Source: Fidelibacterota bacterium
GTDB lineage: Bacteria; Fidelibacterota; SORT01
DNA length: 64,000 nucleotides
Assembly (NCBI GenBank): GCA_022571215.1
Contig: JACZYG010000012.1
Coordinates: 27,463-91,462 of the forward strand
Reading direction: 5' to 3'
The notes beneath the pieces were generated by a model, which was given only the letters and a program-made list of their open reading frames with translations, ran no database searches and was not told the origin of the DNA. How positions within the stretch are numbered: position 1 is the stretch's first letter; each line of letters starts with the position of its first letter. Both the position numbers and the translations under genes were made by a program. Positions 54,747 through 61,746 of this stretch are shown one piece after another.

Positions 54747-54821
54747 ATGAACCATATGAAAATTACGGCGGGAACGCTGCTTATTATACTTTGCAACTTG
54801 AGATGTTCTCGACACAATTGA
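54747..54821 (+). CDS. Possible 24-aa leader peptide overlapping the GT2 gene start
   Basis: A short ORF beginning MNHMKITAGTLLIILCNL with a good GGAG ribosome site (54739-54742 region) ends 16 bases inside the glycosyltransferase gene, whose own start lacks one. It may couple translation to the GT2 gene or be noise. Confidence 0.25.
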   Translation: MNHMKITAGTLLIILCNLRCSRHN

Positions 54822-55489
54822 ATCTGTTCGTAATTATTCCCGCGTTTAATGCAGAGAGAACCATAGCGCGTGTAATTCATGGATGCGTATCTGTCGTTCC
54901 GAGGGAGAATATTATCGTTGTAGATGACGGCTCAACGGATAAAACCCGCAATCTCGTGGAGCAGTCGGGAGCTACGATTATAGTCCATGCGAATAATAGA
55001 GGTAAGGGGGCGGCTCTACGAAGCGGATTCAGCGCCGCTCTCAAATACGGTTGCGAAGCGGTGATTACTTTGGATGCCGACCTTCAACATGATCCTAATT
55101 GTATCGTCCAATTTGTTGAATTACTGAAAAAGCGGGAAGATTTGGGGATCGTCATTGGTTCACGATGGCGCTCAGGTACAAAAATGCCGTTAGACAGAAG
55201 ATTTTCAAACAGCATAACATCGTTTCTTATCTCAATCAGAACAGGACAAAGGATCCCCGACAGTCAAAGCGGGTACCGATTGATAAAACGCGCTGTGTTG
55301 GAAAAAGTAGTGACGTATGAAGATCGGTTCATGGCTGAAACGGAACTCTTGTTAAAAGCCTCATCTGCCGGGTTCAAAATCGGAAGTGTTCATATTCCTA
55401 CAATCTACGACGGCGAAAGCAGCCATATAAATAAATTCAGCGACACAGTCAAATTCATTTCATTATATATCAGGAGTTATTTTTGGTAA
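54803..55489 (+). CDS. GT2 glycosyltransferase (polyprenyl-phosphate mannosyltransferase-like)
   Basis: GT-A fold with NLFVIIPAFNAERTI, VVDDGSTD, the AxNxRGKGAALRSGF segment and LDADLQHDP carrying the metal-binding DxD. At about 228 aa without membrane helices it resembles DPM1-type enzymes that charge a polyprenyl phosphate with a sugar. ATG 54803 fits better than TTG 54791, which adds only four residues. The stop overlaps the DedA-like gene by 7 nt. Confidence 0.87.
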   Translation: MFSTQLNLFVIIPAFNAERTIARVIHGCVSVVPRENIIVVDDGSTDKTRNLVEQSGATIIVHANNRGKGAALRSGFSAALKYGCEAVITLDADLQHDPNCIVQFVELLKKREDLGIVIGSRWRSGTKMPLDRRFSNSITSFLISIRTGQRIPDSQSGYRLIKRAVLEKVVTYEDRFMAETELLLKASSAGFKIGSVHIPTIYDGESSHINKFSDTVKFISLYIRSYFW

Positions 55490-56106
55490 AAGAAAATAGT
55501 AAAAACCGATTTAATCCGTTTTATTGGATTAGAATGTTATACGATTGGGTGCTTCATTGGGCGGAAACTCCTTACGGAATACCGGCGCTCTTTGCATTGT
55601 CATTCGCTGAGGCATCGTTCTTTCCGATTCCTCCTGATGTATTATTGATCGCGTTGGCTGTGGCAATTCCTAAAAAATCATTCAAGATTGCGATGTATTG
55701 CACTGTCGCTTCAGTTTTGGGCGCAATGTTGGGATATACAATAGGAATGTTTTTCTTTGACGCTGTAGGAAACCGGATAATAGAATTCTACGGCATACAC
55801 GAGCAGTTTGAGTATGTAGCGCAAAAATATAACGAGAATGCCTTTGCTGCGATTACTATTGCAGGGTTTACTCCCATTCCGTACAAGGTGTTCACAATAG
55901 CCGCGGGAGTTTTTAATATAAATATATTTGTGCTGTTTTTTGCTTCAATCTTATCGAGAGGAGCACGGTTCTTTCTGCTGTCAGCTCTTATTTACCGATT
56001 TGGCCCAACGATCAAGGTGTTCATTGACAAGTACTTCAATTTATTGGCAGTCGCCTTTATGCTATTGCTTGGACTCGGGTTCGCCGTAGTGAAGTATGTT
56101 ATCTGA
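55483..56106 (+). CDS. DedA/VTT-domain membrane protein (YqaA-like)
   Basis: A 207-aa protein with four or five membrane helices and the VTT-domain signature FALSFAEASFFPIPPDVLLIALA, then GYTIG-x-FFFDAVG and ITIAGFTPIPYKVFTIAAG. DedA-type proteins move lipids or lipid carriers across the inner membrane. TTG start overlapping the GT2 gene by 7 nt suggests the two cooperate on a lipid-linked sugar (inference). Confidence 0.87.
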   Translation: MVKENSKNRFNPFYWIRMLYDWVLHWAETPYGIPALFALSFAEASFFPIPPDVLLIALAVAIPKKSFKIAMYCTVASVLGAMLGYTIGMFFFDAVGNRIIEFYGIHEQFEYVAQKYNENAFAAITIAGFTPIPYKVFTIAAGVFNINIFVLFFASILSRGARFFLLSALIYRFGPTIKVFIDKYFNLLAVAFMLLLGLGFAVVKYVI

Positions 56107-56164
56107 AGAATTATTCCTTGCTCAAAATATCGAGTTTAAGTAAGTTATCCGACTGTGAATAGAG

Positions 56165-56238
56165 CGGGGTGTGGCGCAGCCCGGCAGCGCGCTTGCTTCG
56201 GGAGCAAGAGGTCGCGAGTTCAAATCTCGCCACCCCGA
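56165..56238 (+). tRNA. tRNA-Pro (CGG), intact and used as integration site
   Basis: Complete 74-nt cloverleaf. Acceptor CGGGGTG/CACCCCG, D-arm GCGCAGCCCGGCAGCGC, anticodon stem CTTGC/GCAAG with loop TTCGGGA (anticodon CGG), T-arm GCGAG-TTCAAAT-CTCGC. Discriminator A, CCA not encoded. Its 3' half from the anticodon stem onward is duplicated at 57712. Confidence 0.95.
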
Positions 56239-56239
56239 C
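56192..56239 (+). repeat. 48-bp direct repeat, left attachment-site copy (attL)
   Basis: Runs from the 5' strand of the anticodon stem to one base past the discriminator. It is identical to 57712-57759. This is the classic core for tyrosine-recombinase islands in tRNA genes. Confidence 0.9.
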
Positions 56240-56355
56240 TAATTCAAAACGCTTGTAAACGTTATAGTATAGGCGTTAAATTGCATTATTACTTGATTTT
56301 CAGCAAAAATACTTTGCAGGAGTTTATGCTACTTTCAGGGGGTTTCAATCCGAAG

Positions 56356-56379
56356 ATTGTCAGTAAAATTGTCAGTAAA
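56356..56379 (+). repeat. 12-bp tandem direct repeat inside the island's left end
   Basis: ATTGTCAGTAAA occurs twice head to tail (56356-56367, 56368-56379), 117 bp inside attL. Position and form suit recombinase arm-type sites, but this is inference. Confidence 0.6.
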
Positions 56380-56418
56380 ATAATTTGAGTAAATCTATAT
56401 TAATACGAGTGGAAATTT

Positions 56419-56481
56419 ATGGGCTGGTTTAGCACAAACAAAAGTGAGAACACATCGATACAGATCTTAGTGATGCGATAA
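56419..56481 (+). pseudogene. Likely detached N-terminus (20-aa ORF) of the following island gene
   Basis: ATG 56419 opens MGWFSTNKSENT and stops after 20 codons. The downstream gene's frame is open upstream of its ATG and reads HIDTDLSDAIIGCSF, which looks like genuine protein. A one-base frameshift near 56450 would fuse the two into a longer protein. Confidence 0.4.
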
Positions 56482-56495
56482 TTGGATGTTCATTT

Positions 56496-56990
56496 ATGTG
56501 CGCAGAGCAGCTGAAGGATTATATTGCCAGATTACCTGAAAAGGAGCTCCAAGAAAGAAGGATATATGTTTCACTCGAATTCACATACTTTTGGATGCAC
56601 GTAACGAATAGGATGGCCTACGATGAAATTGGTAATGAAAATAGAATTAAACTCCAAAGAGAATTAGGGCTCTCAGTAATTGAACCGATAGTTGAGACGT
56701 TATTCAATCATTGGCCAGAGAATATGAGACAAAACATACTCTTAGAAATATTTGATAAGTTAAATGAAGCAGAAATGGAATATTCAAATGTTCAGAATTT
56801 ACTTCCAGAAGGTGATCTATATAAAGATGAGTCTATATTTTCTAGATTGGCGATGAATGTTGCACAGCTATTTGATCAAGCCCAAGATTCTGAGTTGATA
56901 ACTACAATTTTGAATCATACGATCAATACTTTTAGTGAAATAGACCTGAAAAATCTTATAAACGCTGCTGCAATGGAATTAAAAGATTGA
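56496..56990 (+). CDS. Unknown island protein, predicted all-helical
   Basis: A 164-aa protein I do not recognise. It is mostly helical and acidic, with EFTYFWMHVTNRMAYDEIG near residues 28-46 and HWPENMRQNILLEIFDKL in the middle; no catalytic motif, membrane segment or signal peptide. The ATG at 56496 has a poor ribosome site, and the frame extends upstream, so the real N-terminus may begin at 56419 after a frameshift. The MtlR-like gene follows 38 bases later, so the two probably function as a pair. Confidence 0.6.
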   Translation: MCAEQLKDYIARLPEKELQERRIYVSLEFTYFWMHVTNRMAYDEIGNENRIKLQRELGLSVIEPIVETLFNHWPENMRQNILLEIFDKLNEAEMEYSNVQNLLPEGDLYKDESIFSRLAMNVAQLFDQAQDSELITTILNHTINTFSEIDLKNLINAAAMELKD

Positions 56991-57028
56991 CAAAAAGGAA
57001 TAAAGATTAGAAAATCCCGGAGGATGAA

Positions 57029-57634
57029 TTGAAAAGATTAGAAAATAAGATAGAAAAATATTTTGAATCTATGAGTAAAGAATCTGATAGAGGATGCATT
57101 CTAGTAGCAGCTTCAATGTTGGATCACCAACTTGAAAATATTATTAAGAAGACGCTCCTTTCAAATGTAAAAGGACGTAAGAACAAAGTAAATAAGTCTC
57201 TCTTTGAGATAAACGGCCCCTTTTCCTCTTTTTGGTCCAAAACGCAATTCTTATATGCGATAGGCATTCTAAAACGAGATGATTATTATGATTTGGAAAT
57301 TATTAGGAAAATTAGAAATATAGTTGCTCATAATTTTGATGTAGCTGGGTTTAGTGATAAAAGGATTACGGATAGGAGTGAAAAATTAAGGGCGGCAGAT
57401 AAAGCAGTTAAGCATATGCCAAAAACTAAAACAAAAAACATTAAAGTTGCAAAAGTTAAAAAAACTAAAATCTCAAAAAACAATTATAAAGCACAGATGG
57501 AGAGGATGAGATTTTCGTTAAGTGCTAGTTTCATTGGTGGTGTTTTAAGTGAACATGGAACAGAATTTGCAGCTTTGGCCTTGTCACTAAGATTGATGAA
57601 CGAATCCCAAAAACAGCTATTAAAAAACAAATAA
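57029..57634 (+). CDS. MtlR-like protein with HEPN-type R-N-x3-H motif
   Basis: Resembles the mannitol-repressor (MtlR) family: RGCILVAASMLDHQLENIIKK (21-41), INGPFSSFWSKTQFLYAIGIL (61-81), and YYDLEIIRKIRNIVAHNF (86-103). RNIVAH places Arg96 and His101 in the R-x4-H arrangement of HEPN ribonucleases. A Lys-rich linker (about 130-150) leads to a C-terminal helix pair. TTG start 5 bases after GGAGG. No mannitol genes are near, so sugar repression is unlikely; an RNase/toxin or defence role is my inference from motif and island context. Confidence 0.65.
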   Translation: MKRLENKIEKYFESMSKESDRGCILVAASMLDHQLENIIKKTLLSNVKGRKNKVNKSLFEINGPFSSFWSKTQFLYAIGILKRDDYYDLEIIRKIRNIVAHNFDVAGFSDKRITDRSEKLRAADKAVKHMPKTKTKNIKVAKVKKTKISKNNYKAQMERMRFSLSASFIGGVLSEHGTEFAALALSLRLMNESQKQLLKNK

Positions 57635-57711
57635 CATGCATATTGAAAAATTATTTAACTGTGATCAGATGTCAAATTGAGGTATTAAATAATTAATCAA
57701 ATGTCTATTTA

Positions 57712-57759
57712 CTTGCTTCGGGAGCAAGAGGTCGCGAGTTCAAATCTCGCCACCCCGAC
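57712..57759 (+). repeat. 48-bp direct repeat, right attachment-site copy (attR)
   Basis: Exact copy of the tRNA-Pro(CGG) 3' half (56192-56239). It lacks the acceptor 5' strand and D-arm, so it is not a tRNA gene. Confidence 0.9.
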
Positions 57760-57899
57760 AACGATTTAAAGGCAGTCTGATATTATTAATAATATTACTA
57801 AAAAGATATTGATTTTTGATGTAAATGCACTGATATTTACAATTCTGAATAATATGCAATTAAAATGTGGGAGATTCTTGCGATATTGAGCGAAATTCA

Positions 57900-58355
57900 A
57901 TGAAAATATTTGTTTCAAATTTATCATTTCTTCTTACTGAGGATGATTTAGATCTTATCTTTAAACCTTTCGGTGAAGTCGGGGAAATTATAATATCGAA
58001 TGAAAAGCAAACCGATTTACCTGTAGCGCTTATAGAAATGAAAAGTATTGATGACGTCAGAGCGGCGATAAAAGTGCTTAACGGAATAGAAATTATCGGT
58101 CAAACTATTAATCTTCGTTTTAGAAACAGTGACATTCACAGAAGAGGCGATACTAACAGGAGGCTTGCCGAAACCCGGCGAGTTACACCAATTCGACGCT
58201 CGATACGAAATAGAAGGATGAATGTCGCGACCATTGATAGCGAAGATAAACGCGCTGACAATGATAGACGCGCTTCTTATGAAAGACGGCAAATCTCTCC
58301 CAGGCGTATCACAGAAAATCGAAGAGTTTTAAGCGTTCGACGCGCTTTAGCATAA
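57900..58355 (+). CDS. RRM-type RNA-binding protein with Arg-rich tail
   Basis: A single RRM (1-78): RNP2 KIFVSNLSF at the start and an RNP1-like LPVALIEM, shorter than the consensus GFAFVEM. It is followed by a 70-residue tail of repeated RR pairs (NRR, TRR, IRR, DRR, ERR, PRR) that looks disordered and RNA-binding. Bacterial RRM proteins of this kind occur in cyanobacteria and Bacteroidetes and are often cold-regulated. I start at ATG 57900 because an upstream GTG (57867) adds 11 residues outside the fold. Confidence 0.8.
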   Translation: MKIFVSNLSFLLTEDDLDLIFKPFGEVGEIIISNEKQTDLPVALIEMKSIDDVRAAIKVLNGIEIIGQTINLRFRNSDIHRRGDTNRRLAETRRVTPIRRSIRNRRMNVATIDSEDKRADNDRRASYERRQISPRRITENRRVLSVRRALA

Positions 58356-58380
58356 TAAAACGAATCTAATTTCGTTTTAT
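58355..58380 (+). terminator. AT-rich hairpin, probable terminator between RRM and leuS genes
   Basis: ATAAAACGAA (58355-58364) pairs with TTCGTTTTAT (58371-58380) over a 6-base loop, starting at the RRM stop codon. The stem itself ends in T-rich sequence on both strands. Confidence 0.5.
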
Positions 58381-58404
58381 CAATAGCTCTTAATGTTACA
58401 TTTC

Positions 58405-58433
58405 TTGACTTGCAGCATCATATTATGTATAAT
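58405..58433 (+). promoter_or_regulatory. Promoter of leuS
   Basis: TTGACT at 58405-58410, 17-base spacer, perfect TATAAT at 58428-58433. The predicted leader is about 57 bases and contains a small CTGTT/AACAG hairpin; no T-box features are seen. Confidence 0.75.
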
Positions 58434-58496
58434 TCGGTCTGTTAAATTAAAACAGATACAGATTATAATATTATTAGGAGCGTTGGTCAATCACTG

Positions 58497-60923
58497 ATGT
58501 CAAAGACTTTTGATCATAGTAAGATTGAGAAAAAATGGCAGGAAAGATGGAGCGTTGAGAAAAAGCATACCATAGATCTTTCCGACTCGGAAAATAAGTT
58601 ATATATGCTTGTCATGTTCAGCTATCCGTCTGGTGACAAGCTTCACATTGGGCATTGGTATAATTACGGTCCGACCGATACCTGGGCCCGTTTTAAAAAG
58701 ATGCAAGGTTTCAAGGTTTTTGAACCGATAGGATTTGACGCGTTCGGGCTACCGGCGGAAAACTACGCAATTAAGCATGGAATACATCCTGCGATATCGA
58801 CACGTAACAATATCAAGTATATGACCGAACAGCTCCAAAGAATTGGCGCGATGTATGACTGGGATAAATACCTGAATACTTCCGATCCTGACTATTACAA
58901 GTGGACTCAATGGATATTCTTGAAGCTCTTCGAAATGGGTCTTGCTCACCGTGAAAAAGCTCCGGTTAATTGGTGTCCTTCATGTCTTACCGTCCTCGCA
59001 AACGAGCAGGTAAAGGAGGGCAGTTGCGAAAGATGCGGAACTACGGTAGAGAAAAAAGAGCTGTCGCAGTGGTTCTTTAAGATAACAAAATACTCCGATC
59101 GGTTATTGGCAGGACTTGATGAGATCAATTGGCCAAAATCAACGAAGATGATGCAAAGAAACTGGATCGGTAAATCAAAAGGTACCACTGTTTTTTACGA
59201 GGTGGATGGTCACGATGAAAAAATTGAAATATTTACCACTCGCGTTGATACCATATTTGGAGCTACGTTTATCGTACTTGCTCCGGAGCATCATGTTTTA
59301 GACAGTATTACAACCGATGAACAGCGTAATAAAGTGACGGAGTATGTGGAGAGGACGCGAGAGAGAAGCGAAATCGAAAGAATAACTAACGATAGAGAGA
59401 AAACCGGCATCTTTACCGGCTCATACGCGATAAATCCGATCACTCTTGAAAAATTACCTATTTGGACATCAGATTTTGTTTTAACGGGTTACGGTTCAGG
59501 GGCGATTTTCGGAACTCCTGGACACGATCAAAGAGATTGGGAATTCGCCACGAAATTCAAGCTGCCTATCAAACAGGTTATCGAACCGTATAATAACGAA
59601 GAAGTTGACCTTACCAAAAGAGTGTGCAGCGGGGAAGGCGTCTTAATAAATTCCGGTTCTTATAACGGACTGGATTATAAGGATGCGATAGTTAAGATCA
59701 CGGAAGAGCTGAAATCTAAAGGAAAGGGTCATCATTCGGTAAATTACCGGTTGCGGGACTGGCTTATATCGAGACAGCGGTATTGGGGCGCTCCTATACC
59801 GATAGTCTATTGCGAATCCTGTGGAACGGTTCCGGTGCCTGAGAAAGACCTTCCGGTACTTTTGCCCGAAGATATAGACCTCGAAAAAAATATAGGTTCG
59901 GAAAGTTCTCCGTTAGCCGAATCGGAGTCTTTCGTGAATACCGACTGTCCAAAGTGTGGATTAAAAGGTCGAAGGGAGGTGGATACGATGGATACTTTTG
60001 TAGATTCCTCCTGGTATTTCCTTAGATACACAAATCCACAGTATTCTGAAGGCGCTTGGGACAGCTCATTAGTTAATGAATGGTTGCCTGTGGATCAATA
60101 TGTCGGCGGTCAAGACCACGCCACGATGCATTTACTTTATGCACGTTTTGTATGCATGGCGTTATATGACCATAAATTATTGAATTTTGAGGAACCGTTT
60201 ACAAATTTATATCATCAGGGTATTATCACCAATGATGGCGCCAAAATGTCCAAATCAAAAGGCAACGTCGTCAGCCCTGATTCGTTTATTGATAATTACG
60301 GTTCCGACACGTTTAGAATGTATTTGATGTTCATGGGACCTTACGATGAGGGAGCTGACTGGAACGACAAGGGGATATTGGGTATTCACAGGTTTTTGAA
60401 TAGAGTTTGGCGTCTGTGCAAGGGTGAAACTGCTGTCAAAATAACCGAAGACTCTAATAAAGAATTATCAACGGCTATGCACCAAACTATTAAAGAGGTT
60501 ACCAAAGATCTTCAGGATATGCGTTTCAACACGGCAATAAGCAGAATAATGGAATATGTCAATGCCTTGTACAAGGTAAATAATGTCAATAAAGACCTTT
60601 TAGAGACTTTAATACTTATTTTGGCGCCGTTTGCTCCGCATATTTCCGAAGAATTATGGGAGTTATTTGAACATAAAAGTACTGTTTTTGAACATAAATG
60701 GCCTGAATGGGACGAAGAAATCGCCAAATCACTAACAATAACTGTCGCAGTCCAGATATTAGGCAAGCTAAGAGGGTCGTTTGAAATCGAATCCGGTCTG
60801 ACCGATGATATTTTAGTTGACAACGCCCTTAAACTGCCAAATATTAAGAAACATATGGAAGGTAAAACATTACTGAAAAGTATTGTGATAAAAGATAAAC
60901 TTGTAAATTTTGTGGTAAAATAA
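58497..60923 (+). CDS. leuS: Leucyl-tRNA synthetase
   Basis: Class I aminoacyl-tRNA synthetase. HIGH is at 50-53 (LHIGHWYNYGP), and KMSKS at 583-587 (KMSKSKGNVVSPD). The CP1 editing domain sits between, with TTRVDTIFGATF and the GTPGHDQRDWEFA editing pocket, and a zinc-like C-x2-C...C-x2-C set (WCPSC...CERC). The anticodon-binding domain follows. 808 aa is slightly shorter than E. coli LeuRS (860). It has a strong promoter of its own. Confidence 0.97.
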   Translation: MSKTFDHSKIEKKWQERWSVEKKHTIDLSDSENKLYMLVMFSYPSGDKLHIGHWYNYGPTDTWARFKKMQGFKVFEPIGFDAFGLPAENYAIKHGIHPAISTRNNIKYMTEQLQRIGAMYDWDKYLNTSDPDYYKWTQWIFLKLFEMGLAHREKAPVNWCPSCLTVLANEQVKEGSCERCGTTVEKKELSQWFFKITKYSDRLLAGLDEINWPKSTKMMQRNWIGKSKGTTVFYEVDGHDEKIEIFTTRVDTIFGATFIVLAPEHHVLDSITTDEQRNKVTEYVERTRERSEIERITNDREKTGIFTGSYAINPITLEKLPIWTSDFVLTGYGSGAIFGTPGHDQRDWEFATKFKLPIKQVIEPYNNEEVDLTKRVCSGEGVLINSGSYNGLDYKDAIVKITEELKSKGKGHHSVNYRLRDWLISRQRYWGAPIPIVYCESCGTVPVPEKDLPVLLPEDIDLEKNIGSESSPLAESESFVNTDCPKCGLKGRREVDTMDTFVDSSWYFLRYTNPQYSEGAWDSSLVNEWLPVDQYVGGQDHATMHLLYARFVCMALYDHKLLNFEEPFTNLYHQGIITNDGAKMSKSKGNVVSPDSFIDNYGSDTFRMYLMFMGPYDEGADWNDKGILGIHRFLNRVWRLCKGETAVKITEDSNKELSTAMHQTIKEVTKDLQDMRFNTAISRIMEYVNALYKVNNVNKDLLETLILILAPFAPHISEELWELFEHKSTVFEHKWPEWDEEIAKSLTITVAVQILGKLRGSFEIESGLTDDILVDNALKLPNIKKHMEGKTLLKSIVIKDKLVNFVVK

Positions 60924-60934
60924 TCAATTTAAAA

Positions 60935-61333
60935 ATGTCTTCGTTTCTATACTTAATAGTATACTTTTTTACAATATTGACGTCCTGTGGCGACGACTTT
61001 GATGAAAAAGATGATTTAGCTCGTTTAGACGCTCTTAAAATGGAGGTTTTAAGCCTCGTTGGCGAAGGCGACTGTTCAGAATTAGCCGTGTGCAGATCTC
61101 TTGCTTTAGGAGCTAAACCATGCGGAGGACCGTGGGAGTATCTGATTTATTCGACAACTAATAGCGATACACTGAAAATAAATGAAAAGGTCGAAGAGTA
61201 TAACGAATTGAACAGAATTCTAAATATTCGTTATGGTTATTTATCAGATTGTACTATTGTTGAAGAGCCTCAATTAGTCTGCTTAGATGGAAAATGCGCT
61301 GATAGCAACAAGATAGAAGGGGATTCACCCTAA
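60935..61333 (+). CDS. Small Cys-containing lipoprotein
   Basis: A short signal peptide with lipobox ILTSC (Cys18) precedes about 114 residues rich in acidic groups, with Cys residues spaced for disulphides (GDCSELAVCRSLALGAKPCGG and a C-terminal CLDGKC). No known enzyme motif; similar small exported proteins are common in marine bacteria but unnamed. It starts 11 bases after leuS, so it may be cotranscribed with it. Convergent with the next gene. Confidence 0.6.
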   Translation: MSSFLYLIVYFFTILTSCGDDFDEKDDLARLDALKMEVLSLVGEGDCSELAVCRSLALGAKPCGGPWEYLIYSTTNSDTLKINEKVEEYNELNRILNIRYGYLSDCTIVEEPQLVCLDGKCADSNKIEGDSP

Positions 61334-61432
61334 GCGCTTGCTATTATCATACAGCTTATAACTATACATAATATATGTTATGCGTCGTTATGGACGTTGT
61401 GCTTCTATCTTACTTCCGGTTATACATACAAG

Positions 61433-61735
61433 TTAAAATATATATTTTGCAAATTTAGACTTGTATTCACTCTCTGTTTGAGGAATATTTAAATTATCAC
61501 TGTAAGTATTTTCATAATTAGCTGATAGATTTTTCAATTCATTCGGATCTATTATCCCTTGCGAAATTGATAACTCCATAAATGCTTTAGCTGTCATTGA
61601 GAACCTTACCAGCATATCAATCGCGCTGTTTATATCTACTATGCTTTCGTGGATAATATCCAACCGCTGTTCAATTACAGACATTTTAGATTCTATATGA
61701 CTATATTCAGCGCTTTGTCTTTTGTCTTCTGACAT
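61433..61735 (-). CDS. Small coiled-coil protein, unknown
   Basis: 100 aa; residues 12-42 form a likely coiled coil (SHIESKMSVIEQRLDIIHES), followed by a hydrophobic-amphipathic helix. No signal peptide or catalytic motif. A GGAAGG ribosome site precedes the ATG. It lies 11 bases downstream of the K+ channel gene on the same strand and is probably in its operon; it might be an accessory subunit, but this is speculation. Confidence 0.6.
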   Translation of the reverse strand: MSEDKRQSAEYSHIESKMSVIEQRLDIIHESIVDINSAIDMLVRFSMTAKAFMELSISQGIIDPNELKNLSANYENTYSDNLNIPQTESEYKSKFAKYIF

Positions 61736-61746
61736 TATATACCTTC

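Larger units (their letters stand above)
56192..57759 (+). mobile_element. Integrase-less mini-island in tRNA-Pro(CGG)
   Basis: A 1520-bp insertion bounded by exact 48-bp tRNA-derived repeats. It contains a 12-bp tandem repeat near the left end, an unknown helical protein gene (probably frameshifted) and an MtlR-like gene with a HEPN-type motif. The DNA is visibly more AT-rich than the flanks. No recombinase ORF is present, so it is non-autonomous or decayed. Confidence 0.8.

Noticed and set aside
56155..56388. 77-aa ORF across tRNA-Pro(CGG)
   Set aside because: Mostly tRNA sequence read as protein, and its end is the noncoding 12-bp tandem repeat.
57712..57759. A second tRNA-Pro gene
   Set aside because: Only the 3' half is present; the acceptor 5' strand and D-arm are missing, so it is an attachment-site remnant.
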